Shown here piece after piece: positions 24,768-33,965 of a stretch of DNA of 64,000 bases. This DNA comes from an uncultured Kushneria sp. (GTDB lineage: Bacteria > Pseudomonadota > Gammaproteobacteria > Pseudomonadales > Halomonadaceae), in assembly GCF_947497025.1 (NCBI RefSeq), contig NZ_CANMFC010000002.1, positions 186,001 to 250,000 of the forward strand. The letters are read 5' to 3'. Below the pieces are notes generated by a model that saw only the letters and a program-made list of their open reading frames with translations, made no database searches and was not told the DNA's origin. Numbering within the stretch: the first letter of the stretch is position 1; each line of letters opens with the position of its first letter. The position numbers and the translations under genes were made by a program.

Positions 24768-26966
24768 TCAGCCCAGCGGTACCAGCTTGGCAAAGCCCAG
24801 TACCAGCCACTTGTCGCCGTCTTCCTCAAAGCTGACTTGGACCCGCGCACGCTGACCCTGACCTTCGGCATTGATCACCACCCCTTCACCAAAGACCGGA
24901 TGGCTGACCCGCTGACCCAGGGACAGGCTCGGCAGCTCCTCGCCACCATCGACCTGCTCCTGGCGCACGCTGGAGGCCTTCGAAGTGACCGGGCGCGAGA
25001 TCTGTCCGCGCAGGCGAACCTCCTCGACCAGATTTTCCGGCAGCTCACGCAGAAAGCGCGACGGGCGCTGGAAGGTTTCCTTGCCGTGTAGACGCCGCGA
25101 CTCGGCGTGGGTCAGATAGAGCTTTTCCATCGCCCGCGTGACCCCGACATAGCAGAGCCTGCGCTCCTCCTCGAGACGGCCGGGTTCTTCCAGCGACATC
25201 TTGTGCGGAAAAAGGCCCTCTTCCATGCCGGCCACGAACACCACCGGAAACTCGAGGCCCTTGGCCGAGTGCAGGGTCATCATCTGCACCGCATCCTCGA
25301 ATTCATCGGCTTCATGCTCACCGGAGTTGAGTGCGGCTTCTGCCAGGAAGGTGCCGAGCGTGTCACCCTCACGATCGCTCATCGGATCAAAGGGGTTGCT
25401 CTGGGTAGCGGCCTTCGCCGCGCTGACCAGCTCTTCCAGGTTCTCGACCCGCGCCTGGCCCTTTTCACCCTTCTCAGCGCGGTGATGTTCGATCAGGCCG
25501 GTCTGGCTGATGACGTGATCGATCATTTCGTGCAGAGCCAGGCCCGCGGTGTCGTTATCGAGCTGATCGATCAGATTGCTGAAGGTGGTCACGCTCGAGG
25601 CAGCGCGTCCTTTCAAAAGCCCTTTTGATGGCGCATCGTTGAGGGCCTGCCATAGCGAGACGCCCTCGTCGCGAGCATAGGCGCGCAGCAGCTCGACGCT
25701 GCGCGTGCCGATGCCGCGCGCCGGCACATTGATCACACGCTCAAGCGAGGCATCGTCGTCACGCGACACCATCAGGCGCAGATAGGCCAGCGCGTTCTTG
25801 ATCTCGAGACGCTCGTAAAAGCGCTGACCGCCGTAGATGCGATAGGGCACCTTCTGGCGAATCAGCGCCTCCTCCAGCACCCGCGACTGGGCGTTGGAGC
25901 GGTACAGGATAGCGATATCACGACGGGCACGATCCTTCTCGCGTACCTGAGCGGCAATAGTATCGACAATGAAGCGCGCCTCGTCCAGGTCGTTGAAGCC
26001 GCCGTACAGGGAGATGCGCTCGCCTTCGGCGACATCGGTCCAGAGCTCCTTGCCCATGCGACCGGCATTGTTGCGAATCAATGCGTTGGCCGCCTCAAGG
26101 ATGGCGCTGGTCGAGCGGTAGTTGCGCTCAAGGCGGACCAGGCGGGTATCGTGAAACTCATCGCGAAAGCGCGCCAGGTTCTCGACCTTCGCGCCACGCC
26201 AGCCATAGATCGACTGGTCATCGTCGCCGACCGCCGTCAGACAGGCACGATCACCGGCCAGCAGCTTGAGCCAGGCGTACTGCAACGTGTTGGTGTCCTG
26301 AAACTCGTCGACCAGCAGGTGCTGAAACCGCTCGCGGTAGTGCTGCAGAAGGCGCGCGTTATCGCGCAAAAGCTCCAGCGAACGCAGCAGCAGCTCGCCG
26401 AAATCGACCAGTCCGCCACGTTCACAGGCGAGATGATAGAGCTCATAGAGATCGACCATCTGCTGCATGTAGGCATCACCATGGGCGTCAATGTCGCCCG
26501 GGCGCAGGCCTTCTTCCTTGCAGCCGCCAATGAAGTACTGCACCTGTTTGGGCGGATAGCGCTCGTCATCAATGTTGTGATCGCGCAGCAGCCGCTTGAC
26601 CAGCCGCAGCTGATCATCACTGTCAATGATCTGGAAATGCTCGGGCAGGCCGGCATCCTGCCAGTGGGTGCGCAAAAGTCGATGGGCAATCGAGTGAAAG
26701 GTGCCGACCCACATGCCGCGCGGCGAGACCTTCAAAAGCGTCTCCAGCCGCGATCGCATCTCGCGGGCGGCCTTGTTGGTGAAGGTCACGGCCAGTATCG
26801 ACCAGGGCGACAGGCCATCGACCTCCATCAGCCAGGCAATGCGATGCACCAGCACCCGGGTCTTGCCGGAACCAGCGCCGGCCAGCACCAGCATGTTGCC
26901 CTGAGGGGCGCCGACCGCGTCGCGCTGATCGGAGTTGAGCGAATCGAGTAGCGCAGAGGCGTCCAT
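24768..26966 (-). CDS. uvrD: DNA helicase II UvrD
   Basis: Superfamily 1 3'-5' helicase of nucleotide-excision and mismatch repair. At 732 residues it matches UvrD length. Walker A is AGAGSGKTR near 29-37, motif Ia is VTFTNKAAREM, motif II is LLVDEFQDTN near 218, and motif III is GDDDQSIYGWRGA. Motifs IV-VI include LERNYRST, MTLHSAKGLEF and RRLCYVGVTRAM. The C-terminal Tudor-like segment (GQRVSHPVFGEGVVI) that binds RNA polymerase in UvrD is present, which favours UvrD over Rep. Confidence 0.95.
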   Translation of the reverse strand: MDASALLDSLNSDQRDAVGAPQGNMLVLAGAGSGKTRVLVHRIAWLMEVDGLSPWSILAVTFTNKAAREMRSRLETLLKVSPRGMWVGTFHSIAHRLLRTHWQDAGLPEHFQIIDSDDQLRLVKRLLRDHNIDDERYPPKQVQYFIGGCKEEGLRPGDIDAHGDAYMQQMVDLYELYHLACERGGLVDFGELLLRSLELLRDNARLLQHYRERFQHLLVDEFQDTNTLQYAWLKLLAGDRACLTAVGDDDQSIYGWRGAKVENLARFRDEFHDTRLVRLERNYRSTSAILEAANALIRNNAGRMGKELWTDVAEGERISLYGGFNDLDEARFIVDTIAAQVREKDRARRDIAILYRSNAQSRVLEEALIRQKVPYRIYGGQRFYERLEIKNALAYLRLMVSRDDDASLERVINVPARGIGTRSVELLRAYARDEGVSLWQALNDAPSKGLLKGRAASSVTTFSNLIDQLDNDTAGLALHEMIDHVISQTGLIEHHRAEKGEKGQARVENLEELVSAAKAATQSNPFDPMSDREGDTLGTFLAEAALNSGEHEADEFEDAVQMMTLHSAKGLEFPVVFVAGMEEGLFPHKMSLEEPGRLEEERRLCYVGVTRAMEKLYLTHAESRRLHGKETFQRPSRFLRELPENLVEEVRLRGQISRPVTSKASSVRQEQVDGGEELPSLSLGQRVSHPVFGEGVVINAEGQGQRARVQVSFEEDGDKWLVLGFAKLVPLG

Positions 26967-27080
26967 GAAATCAGATACCCTGGAAATCGGCCGGAAGTGG
27001 CCTGAGAGAAGAGATCAAAAAGAAGCCTCTACCCTAGCATATCCGGCGCTGCCGGTCCCTCTCCCTGCCTTGCCCGGGGC

Positions 27081-27992
27081 CTATTGATCGTCGGATTTGC
27101 CGCGGGTGCGGGCGCATTCCTGACGGGCCCGGTCGAAAGGGTCGGGGCGGGCCGTACGCAGCGGGTCAAGGCTGCGCTTGACCGCTACCAGATGCTCGGC
27201 CAATTGCGGGCCGCGTGTCTTGGCCACGCCCACGGCGAGGATATCGATTACCACCAGATGCGCGATGCGCGAACTCATGGGGCGATAGACCTCGCTGTCC
27301 TCGAACACATCGATATAGAGCCCGAGCGTGCACTTTTCGGCCAGCGGTGAATCCGCCGGACACAGTCCAATGACCGTGGCGCCGTGAGACAGGGCAATGT
27401 CGACGCTTGAAAGCAGCGAGCTGGAACGCCCGGTCTGGGAAATGGCCACCACCACATCATGCTCGCCGAGAGTGACAGCCGACATGTGCTGCATGTGTGG
27501 ATCGGAATAGGCCGCCGTCGAGATGCGAAGGCGAAAGAACTTGTGCTGGGCATCGATGGCCACTGCCCCGGAGGCACCGTAACCGTAGAACTCGACCCGG
27601 CTGGCATCCGACAGCGCATTGATCGCGCGGGTCATGCTGGTGGCGTCGATCCGGTCACGTACGCCCAGAAGCGTTCCCACGGTGGAATCAAAGATTCCGC
27701 GGGAGAACTCGGCGACGCTGTCGGTTTCGTTCATCGAAAATTCCGAAAACTGCTCGCCGGTCGCCAGTGTCTGCGCCAGCTTGAGCTTGAAGTCCTGATA
27801 GCCCGTGCAGTCAATGGCGCGGCAGAATCGGATGACCGTCGGCTCGCTGACGCCTACCCGGCCAGCCAGCGCGGCCAGTGGCAGATGAATGACTTCATCG
27901 GCATTGCGCAGTACAAAACGGGCCACTTTCTGCTCGGAGCGGCGAAAGGCCGGCAGCCGGGCGCGAAGGTCATCAAAAAGCGTGACACTCAA
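27081..27992 (-). CDS. hexR: RpiR-family regulator HexR
   Basis: Repressor of central sugar metabolism (Entner-Doudoroff genes) that senses KDPG in pseudomonads. It is an RpiR-type protein: an N-terminal helix-turn-helix (SEQKVARFVLRNADEVIHLP, then VSEPTVIRFCRAIDCTGYQDFKLKLAQ) and a C-terminal SIS domain (FYGYGASGAVAIDAQHKFFRL, ISQTGRSSSLL, YRPMSSRIAHLVVIDIL). The sequence follows pseudomonad HexR throughout. The frame begins at ATG 28022, but TTG at 27992 with AGAGGA upstream gives the N-terminus expected of the family. No zwf, edd or eda gene is adjacent. Confidence 0.88.
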   Translation of the reverse strand: MSVTLFDDLRARLPAFRRSEQKVARFVLRNADEVIHLPLAALAGRVGVSEPTVIRFCRAIDCTGYQDFKLKLAQTLATGEQFSEFSMNETDSVAEFSRGIFDSTVGTLLGVRDRIDATSMTRAINALSDASRVEFYGYGASGAVAIDAQHKFFRLRISTAAYSDPHMQHMSAVTLGEHDVVVAISQTGRSSSLLSSVDIALSHGATVIGLCPADSPLAEKCTLGLYIDVFEDSEVYRPMSSRIAHLVVIDILAVGVAKTRGPQLAEHLVAVKRSLDPLRTARPDPFDRARQECARTRGKSDDQ

Positions 27993-28116
27993 GGTGCATC
28001 CTCTGTGCTGGTTGACGCACACCCTTTGTTGCGGTACGTCATAAAATTGTCAACAGCACTATCATACGCTGAGTGCGAGCACTGATCGACGCTGACTATT
28101 ACGTTCATGGTCACGT

Positions 28117-28129
28117 TGACACAGTGTCA
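28117..28129. promoter_or_regulatory. 13-bp perfect palindrome between hexR and a small gene
   Basis: TGACACAGTGTCA (6-bp arms around A) overlaps a TTGACA-like hexamer, in the divergent region, 19 bp before the candidate start of the small + strand gene. It could be an operator; the binding protein is unknown. Confidence 0.35.
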
Positions 28130-28147
28130 TGTCCCGGATCCATTTCA

Positions 28148-28387
28148 ATGTCGAAGGGTGCATCGTTCATGCAAAAACAGACTGCTGATCAATCCAGACT
28201 CAATGCCGTTCGCAACGAAATTCTCGATATCGCCCTGCATATCGATGCGAAGGAAAACGAGAAACGCCGACAGCGCGCCGCCGAGCGTGCCCTGAAGGCC
28301 CGTCGAGGTATCGAGGATCACTTCGAATCACGACGGCTGGCCACGCAACTCAGCGAGGAGGATGAACGACGGCATCACTTCGGCTAG
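28148..28387 (+). CDS. Small charged protein, PA3496-like
   Basis: A short protein of about 79 residues (or 72 if the ATG at 28169 is used). It is very rich in Arg, Glu and Lys and predicted to be one or two helices without signal peptide. The C-terminal half, RRGIEDHFESRRLATQLSEE, resembles the small Pseudomonas PA3496-type proteins suggested to affect envelope integrity; the match is by eye and weak. No operon partner: hexR is divergent and the motB-like gene converges. Confidence 0.55.
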   Translation: MSKGASFMQKQTADQSRLNAVRNEILDIALHIDAKENEKRRQRAAERALKARRGIEDHFESRRLATQLSEEDERRHHFG

Positions 28388-28469
28388 CCGACACCGCCAA
28401 CGCCAAACCTGTGCGTGAAACGACCGCGACCGGCAGGGCCGGCCACGATCGCAAGCGGTAGAAGGGTGG

Positions 28470-29390
28470 CTACGGGCTGGTCGAGCGCGTCGCAGCCGGG
28501 CTCAATACCAGCTCGACCCGACGGTTCTGGGCGCGGCCTGCTTCGGTATTGTTGCCGGCCAGCGGCCGGGTTGGCCCATAGCCGATCGCCCGCAGCTGCG
28601 AGGCGCTGACACCGCCCCGGCTCAGGTAGCGCAGCACGGCCGTGGCGCGCCCAACGGAGAGCTCCCAGTTTGACGGGAATCGCTCCGTCGAGATGGTCCG
28701 ACTGTCCGTGTGACCTTCCACCGAAATTTCACCATCGAAATCCCTGAGCGCCGGCAGCAGACGATCCAGCAGTACGCTGCCCTGGCCGCCGATGTCGACA
28801 TCGGCGCTGGGGAAGAGCAGTCGGTCTTCGATCCGCAGGATGGTGCGCTCGCGCTCGCGGGTGACCTGAACCCCTTCGATCCCGGCCAGTCGGCGATCCA
28901 TGGCCATGACCTGATCCGAGGGCGCCTCTTCTGCCGGTGACGCCCTGTTTTCCAGCGGAATCATCACCGCCAGCGCCGCCTGAACATCCACGCGCGCCGG
29001 CGTCCGGCTGTCGTTTACCGCCGTGGCTGACAGCATTTGCCAGGGCGTCTGAACAGCGGGCGAGGCCGCAAGCCATGGCAGCACGCCAGTGGTACTGACC
29101 GGCACGGCCTGCACTGGCGAGAGTCGATCCGTGGCTGCAAGCGTCAGCGGCGAGACCATCACCGCAGCACTTCCTGAAGCCAGTGGCGATGCCGTGGCCG
29201 ACAGCTCCTCCTGCGGGATCACGCCACGCATCGCCAGCAACAGCACGAACAGCACCAGCAGCAGGGTCAGAAGATCCAGATAGCTGAGCATCCAGCCATC
29301 ATTTTCCTCCCCGCGATCGGCACTCAGCACCAGCTCGCGGGCGGCCTGGCGGGCCTGACCCGAGGTTCCCGACGATCGGTGTTCCATCAC
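28470..29390 (-). CDS. MotB-like OmpA-domain stator protein
   Basis: A 306-residue inner-membrane protein with the layout of MotB/PomB. A cytoplasmic N-terminus precedes one membrane helix SYLDLLTLLLVLFVLLLA (37-54), whose D39 corresponds to the ion-binding aspartate. A long Ala/Ser/Pro-rich periplasmic linker (60-190) leads to a C-terminal OmpA peptidoglycan-binding domain (EGHTDSRTIS, NWELSVGRATAVLRYL, NRRVELVL). It overlaps the motA-like gene by 4 nt. No flagellar or chemotaxis genes are near, so it may drive a flagellum encoded elsewhere or serve another envelope motor. Confidence 0.8.
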   Translation of the reverse strand: MMEHRSSGTSGQARQAARELVLSADRGEENDGWMLSYLDLLTLLLVLFVLLLAMRGVIPQEELSATASPLASGSAAVMVSPLTLAATDRLSPVQAVPVSTTGVLPWLAASPAVQTPWQMLSATAVNDSRTPARVDVQAALAVMIPLENRASPAEEAPSDQVMAMDRRLAGIEGVQVTRERERTILRIEDRLLFPSADVDIGGQGSVLLDRLLPALRDFDGEISVEGHTDSRTISTERFPSNWELSVGRATAVLRYLSRGGVSASQLRAIGYGPTRPLAGNNTEAGRAQNRRVELVLSPAATRSTSP

Positions 29391-30274
29391 GACGCGCTGC
29401 CTCCGCCACCTTCCGACTCGCGCGGCAGCGGTCGCTCACCCAGCTCGTCATGGGCCTCGCTGATAAAGGAGTTGAGCGTGGCCTCGATAAAGGAGGGCAG
29501 GCGACGGCGCGAGATCATGGAGACCCCCTCCAGCACCATGTTCATCGCGATCAGCCGATCTTCGGTGCGCCGCTCCAGCTTGACCGCAATCGGTCGGAAC
29601 AACAGATTGGCCAGCAAAATGCCGTAGAAGGTCGACAGCAGGGCGACGCCCATGCGCGGGCCGATCACGGCCAGATCACCGTTCTGGATCACCTCCAGCA
29701 TGTTGATCAGCCCGACCAGGGTGCCCAGCATGCCAAAGGCCGGCGCGTAGGTGGCCATGGTGCGAAAGATCTGTGCCTCGGCCAGCTCCCGGGCGCGCAG
29801 GCGTGTGATACGCCAGCGCAAAAGATCCAGAATCTCCTCTTCGCGCACGTTATCGATCACCAGACTGATGCCGGTACGCAGAAACGGGTTGCGGGTATTT
29901 TCCAGCGCACGCTCTACCGCACGGGCATCGCCATGCATCCATTCCCGGGCCAGGGCCACCAGCTCGTCGATATCCTCGCGAATGAAATCCGGCTCGCGGC
30001 GAAAGACGCTGCCCACCAGCGCCACCACGCGGCGGATTTCGCGCATGGGATAGCTGATCATGGTGGCGGCCAGCGTCCCGGTCAGTACGATCAAAAGACC
30101 GGGCAGGTTGAAAAAGCTCAAGGGGGACTGCGCGGTAAACAGCACCACGACCATGAGCAACAGCATGCTGACTACAATGCCGATCAGGGTCGAAGGATTG
30201 CCGGGAACGCCGGGCGGGCGGCCGGAAGAGGCCTGAGAGGAACTGTCAGTGCTGCCGGATTGACTGCTGGTCAT
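29387..30274 (-). CDS. MotA/TolQ/ExbB-type proton channel protein
   Basis: A 295-residue partner of the MotB-like gene. It has the MotA pattern of four membrane segments: two near the N-terminus (28-48 and 55-75), a large cytoplasmic loop with charged helices (90-185), then MATYAPAFGMLGTLVGLINML near 180-200 and a last segment near 215-235. Closest in type to PomA/MotA-like stators that power rotation with H+ or Na+. The first 28 residues are an unusual Ser/Gln/Pro-rich extension. The downstream gene overlap (ATGA-type, 4 nt) ensures coupled synthesis. The coupling ion cannot be determined here. Confidence 0.82.
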   Translation of the reverse strand: MTSSQSGSTDSSSQASSGRPPGVPGNPSTLIGIVVSMLLLMVVVLFTAQSPLSFFNLPGLLIVLTGTLAATMISYPMREIRRVVALVGSVFRREPDFIREDIDELVALAREWMHGDARAVERALENTRNPFLRTGISLVIDNVREEEILDLLRWRITRLRARELAEAQIFRTMATYAPAFGMLGTLVGLINMLEVIQNGDLAVIGPRMGVALLSTFYGILLANLLFRPIAVKLERRTEDRLIAMNMVLEGVSMISRRRLPSFIEATLNSFISEAHDELGERPLPRESEGGGGSAS

Positions 30275-30593
30275 GAAAGGAGATCCATGTGCATGCAGCG
30301 TCGTGACGCCTACGGCCGACGGGTTTTTCTTCAGCCAGCGCCACTGCTGCCGATATTGACCGGTCCATTCTGACAGAGCACTTTCTCGTCAAACGCCACG
30401 AATAGCGCCATTTTTGCCACGCATTCATTCGCTTGAACAAGAGTTGTGCACCTTTCCCACAGAGTTATCCACATTTTCCATTGACAGTGGATATCCCTGT
30501 GATCAATCGAGGAACCGCCATCCACTGTCGGCATGCACAAATAAAAGGGGCGGGCATCCAGGATGCCCGCCCCTTGCACAGCGGTTTAATGCC
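30275..30593. other. Intergenic region motA-like / NSS transporter with a DnaA box and terminator
   Basis: 319 bp without a supported gene. It contains a perfect DnaA box TTATCCACA (30465-30473), preceded by a looser TTTCCCACA, and the transporter's terminator at 30545-30575. The left part should hold the promoter of the motA/motB-like pair; no clear -35/-10 pair was identified. Confidence 0.6.
30545..30575 (-). terminator. Intrinsic terminator of the NSS transporter gene
   Basis: AAGGGGCGGGCATCC and GGATGCCCGCCCCTT form perfect 15-nt arms around a single base. In the minus direction TTTTAT follows. It lies 19 bp after the transporter stop. Confidence 0.88.
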
Positions 30594-31946
30594 TTACTGC
30601 AGCAGACCGAAGACAAACACGATGGCCACGCCGATCGGCGCCACAAAGCGCGCCGAGAAGCGCCACCAGGCAAAGGCCAGGCCACTCATGTTGAGCTGGG
30701 CACGCACCTCATCACGTCCCATGAACCAGCCCACGAACACGATGGTGGCAAGACCGGTCAGCGGCAGCATGAACTTGCTGGTCACATAATCCAGCAGATC
30801 GAAGATGGTCATGCCAAAGGGCATGAACGCCGACCAGTCGTTGAACGACAGTACCGTGGCAATGCCCAGAAGCCAGGTCGCGGCACCGGCCGCCAGCGCC
30901 GACTGCAGCCGACTCATCGGAGTTTTCTCCTCGAGCCATTCGACAATCGGCTCCAGCAGCGAAATCGCCGACGTCCAGGCGGCAAAGACCAGCAGCAGGA
31001 AAAACAGCGTCCCGAAGATGACACCGCCGGACATGCTGCCAAAGGCCAGCGGCAGGGTCTGGAAAATCAGCCCGGGCCCGGCCGCCGGGTCAAGCCCATC
31101 GGCAAAGACGATCGGGAAGATGGCCATGCCGGCGGCCAGCGCGATCACCGTATCGAGAATCACCACCGTCAGGGCCGTACGGCCGATATTGACGTCATCA
31201 CTGAGATAGGAGCCATAGGCCATCATGATGCCCATGCCCAGACTCAGGGTGAAAAAGGCATGTCCCATCGCCGCCAGAATCACATCGCCGGTCAGACGTG
31301 TAAAGTCAGGCCGGAAGAGGTAATCAAACCCTTCGGCAAAGCTGCCGGTGGTGGCGGCATAGCCCACCAGCACTGCCAGCAGCACCACCAGCGCCGGCAT
31401 GAGGATCTTGGCGGCACGCTCGAGTCCGCCGGCTACACCGCCAGCCACAATGGCAATGGTCAGCACCATGAACAGGCTGTGCCAGGCCAGCAGCGTGCCC
31501 GGGCTTGCCAGCAGATCGGAAAACAGCGTGCCAACGCTTGTGCCATCAAGGCCGGTGAAGGTCGATGTCGCACTATAACGGACATAGGCCAGCGCCCAGC
31601 CGCCGATCACGCTGTAAAACGACAGGATCAGCCAGGCGGCCAGAATGCCGCCCACGCCAATCAGCACCCATGCCCGAGATCTTTTGAGACGCCCGGCGAT
31701 GCGGTTCATGGTCGAGATGGGGTTTTTCTGTCCCAGCCGACCCAAAAGCCATTCGCTCATCAAAATGGGCAGGCCGATCAACAGGATGCAGACCAGATAA
31801 ACGAGAACGAAGGCACCGCCACCGCTCTCACCGGTCATGTAGGGGAATTTCCAGATATTACCCAGCCCGACGGAAGAGCCGACCGCGGCGAGCATGAATG
31901 CAATGCGCGAGGACCACTGCGCATGTGAATGGGGCTTGTTGGTCAT
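30594..31946 (-). CDS. Sodium-dependent transporter, NSS/SNF family
   Basis: A 450-residue inner-membrane symporter of the neurotransmitter:sodium symporter (LeuT-like) family, with about 11-12 helices. The first helix carries the Na+ and substrate-binding stretch AAVGSSVGLGNIWKFPY (20-36) followed by GGGAFVLVYL. GHAFFTLSLGMGIMMAYGSYL near 230-250 corresponds to helix 6. Bacterial members import amino acids using the Na+ gradient, sensible in a halophile; the substrate is not predictable. Monocistronic by its terminator. A structured 48-nt inverted-repeat element lies in its upstream region. Confidence 0.9.
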   Translation of the reverse strand: MTNKPHSHAQWSSRIAFMLAAVGSSVGLGNIWKFPYMTGESGGGAFVLVYLVCILLIGLPILMSEWLLGRLGQKNPISTMNRIAGRLKRSRAWVLIGVGGILAAWLILSFYSVIGGWALAYVRYSATSTFTGLDGTSVGTLFSDLLASPGTLLAWHSLFMVLTIAIVAGGVAGGLERAAKILMPALVVLLAVLVGYAATTGSFAEGFDYLFRPDFTRLTGDVILAAMGHAFFTLSLGMGIMMAYGSYLSDDVNIGRTALTVVILDTVIALAAGMAIFPIVFADGLDPAAGPGLIFQTLPLAFGSMSGGVIFGTLFFLLLVFAAWTSAISLLEPIVEWLEEKTPMSRLQSALAAGAATWLLGIATVLSFNDWSAFMPFGMTIFDLLDYVTSKFMLPLTGLATIVFVGWFMGRDEVRAQLNMSGLAFAWWRFSARFVAPIGVAIVFVFGLLQ

Positions 31947-31971
31947 GAGGCTACCCTGTGGTTCCCTTTAA

Positions 31972-32019
31972 GTCGGCAAACCCGACCGGTTTGAAAAGGT
32001 CAAACCGCCTGTTGCCGAC
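31972..32019 (-). promoter_or_regulatory. Nested inverted repeat upstream of the NSS transporter
   Basis: Outer arms GTCGGCAA / TTGCCGAC (31972-31979, 32012-32019) enclose inner arms CGGTTTGA / TCAAACCG (31987-31994, 32000-32007) with a 5-nt loop. It lies 26 bp before the transporter ATG and about 115 bp after the DUF72 stop. It could be a leader structure of the transporter mRNA or an end point for the pdxY operon. Confidence 0.55.
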
Positions 32020-32133
32020 GCCCGTGCTTCATTGTTGATGTTTTTACGATGCCATTGTGTCAACAACGCCCATCTGAAGCGATTGATGGCGCCCATTGTA
32101 CAGGCGTGGGCATCGACATCACGCGTTGTCACA

Positions 32134-32994
32134 TTAAAAGAGTGATTCCTGCCGCTCACCGGCAAAGGCGGCCAGAGGCGGCAGGGCAATGCGCTCGGCC
32201 AGCCGGCCATGGAAAGCACGGGCCAGCAGTGGCGCTGCCCGGTTATCCGGCGTATGCACAAACAATACAGGACTTTTCCCCTGCTCTATCCACAGCGCCA
32301 GCTGCTCGATCCAGGGCGTGAAGCGCGCGTGATTGATCTCATCATCAAAATGCCCGATAAAGCGCACCACCGGCTGCGCCGCCGTGCTCAAAACGTGCAG
32401 CGGTCGACGCGGCTTCTCGCGCTGGGCCTGCTGTAGCCGGATATCGTCACCGGCCGGGGTAGCAAACAGCGCGCGCGTATCCAGCATGACACGATCGACC
32501 TCATGAGTTATCAACAGCCGGTTGAGCGACTGCTCGGCCATCCCCTTGTGGAAAAATTCACTGTGACGGACTTCCACGGCACAGGGCAGCGCCTTCGGCC
32601 AGCGTTTCAGAACGGCTTCGAGCATGGGCAACTCATCTGCGCCGAAGTCCCGGGGCAGCTGAATCATGGTCGGACCCAGCCGATCATGCAGCGGCGCCAG
32701 CCGCTCAAGGAAATGATCCATCTCGGCCTCGATGCCCACCAGCCGTTTGTCATGCGTCAGCAGGGAAGGCAGCTTGAAGCAGAAGCGAAAGTGGGCGGGC
32801 GCCTGGCGCGACCAGGTCTCGATCACATCGACCCGCGGCGCGCCGCTGTAGAAGGTGGTATTGCCCTCGACGCAGGAAAAGACGCCGGCATAGTCCGGCA
32901 GCGAGTCACTCGGCCCGGTGTAGCGGCCGTAGAGCGTGCCGCGCCAGTCGACATTGGCCCACATGGCCAGGCCCAGATGCAGTGTGCCCGCCAT
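32134..32994 (-). CDS. DUF72 (YecE-like) protein
   Basis: A 286-residue TIM-barrel protein of the DUF72/YecE family, whose function is unknown. Signatures: a start like LGLAMWANVDWRGTLYG, FSCVEGNTTFYSGA near residue 40-53, FRFCFKLP near 72, and VEVRHSEFF near 141. RFIGHFDD and FVHTPDNRAAPLLAR lie in the second half. It lies 2 nt after the pdxY stop on the same strand, so it is probably the second gene of a pdxY operon. Confidence 0.88.
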   Translation of the reverse strand: MAGTLHLGLAMWANVDWRGTLYGRYTGPSDSLPDYAGVFSCVEGNTTFYSGAPRVDVIETWSRQAPAHFRFCFKLPSLLTHDKRLVGIEAEMDHFLERLAPLHDRLGPTMIQLPRDFGADELPMLEAVLKRWPKALPCAVEVRHSEFFHKGMAEQSLNRLLITHEVDRVMLDTRALFATPAGDDIRLQQAQREKPRRPLHVLSTAAQPVVRFIGHFDDEINHARFTPWIEQLALWIEQGKSPVLFVHTPDNRAAPLLARAFHGRLAERIALPPLAAFAGERQESLF

Positions 32995-32996
32995 GG

Positions 32997-33875
32997 TCAG
33001 CGCACCCGTTCGGCGTCAAAGCGCTGTCTGGGCGCCACGATCTCGTTCTGGGCCTGAATCAGGGCAAGTTCGCGGGTGCCGGCCTCAAAGGTATGGGTGA
33101 AAAGGGCATGCACGGCTTCGGCCGTGCTTGCCAGCGCCCGCGCCGGGCCCTCATTGGTCATTCCGTCCTGATCACGCAGGCAGCAGGCCAGAAACACGGC
33201 GGCGGTAAAATCACCGGCGCCGTTGGGGGCCACCGGAAAATCAAAGCGGGGCGTGGCGATCCGCCAGCTGCCCACCGCGGTATCCACCAGCATCTCGATG
33301 GTGTCCGGGGTACTGTCATCAATATCCAGCGAGGTCACCAGCACCACACTCGGGCCCTGCTCGCGCAGCCGTGCTGCTGCAGTCAGCACGTCATCCAGGG
33401 ACTCAATGGGCTGATCGCTCAAAAAGGCCAGTTCAAACTGATTGGGCGTAACAATATCGGCCGCCGGTACGGCGCATTCACGCATCCAGGCCGGAATGCC
33501 CTCGCGAACAAAAAAGCCGCGGCCAATGTCGCCCATGACCGGATCACAGCAGTACAGCGCGTCCGGGTTGGCCGCCCGCACGCGCGCCACGCTCTCCAGC
33601 ACGGCGCGCCCGATGCCTTCATCCCCCATGTAGCCTGACAGCACGGCCTGCACATCCTTGAGCCCGGTCAGCGCCTCAACGCCATCGAGTACCTCCTTTA
33701 AATGCGCCGGCGTAAACACCTCGCCGGTAAAGGCGCCGTAGCCCGTGTGGTTGGAAAACTGCACCGTATTGATGGCGGTGACCTCGCAGCCCAGCCGCTG
33801 CAGCGGCAGAACGGCGGCGCGATTACCCACATAGCCATAGGCCACGTGACTCTGAATGGAAATGATATGGGTCAT
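32997..33875 (-). CDS. pdxY: Pyridoxal kinase PdxY
   Basis: Salvage kinase that phosphorylates pyridoxal (vitamin B6) in the ribokinase superfamily. It has 292 residues from the ATG at 33875 ([18 protein letters not shown]), the normal PdxY start and length; the frame is open to 34385 but the extra N-terminus is not homologous. Key motifs: [21 protein letters not shown] binding the substrate, YCCDPVMGD near 113, [10 protein letters not shown] near 147, and the catalytic [13 protein letters not shown] near 222. Confidence 0.93.
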   Translation of the reverse strand: MTHIISIQSHVAYGYVGNRAAVLPLQRLGCEVTAINTVQFSNHTGYGAFTGEVFTPAHLKEVLDGVEALTGLKDVQAVLSGYMGDEGIGRAVLESVARVRAANPDALYCCDPVMGDIGRGFFVREGIPAWMRECAVPAADIVTPNQFELAFLSDQPIESLDDVLTAAARLREQGPSVVLVTSLDIDDSTPDTIEMLVDTAVGSWRIATPRFDFPVAPNGAGDFTAAVFLACCLRDQDGMTNEGPARALASTAEAVHALFTHTFEAGTRELALIQAQNEIVAPRQRFDAERVR

Positions 33876-33965
33876 GAAGAAGACTCGATCAGCACATGAA
33901 ATACCCACGAATGCGCGGGCCTGTCTATGCTTTGAAAGATAACATTCCGTTGAGGTAAACCGCTC

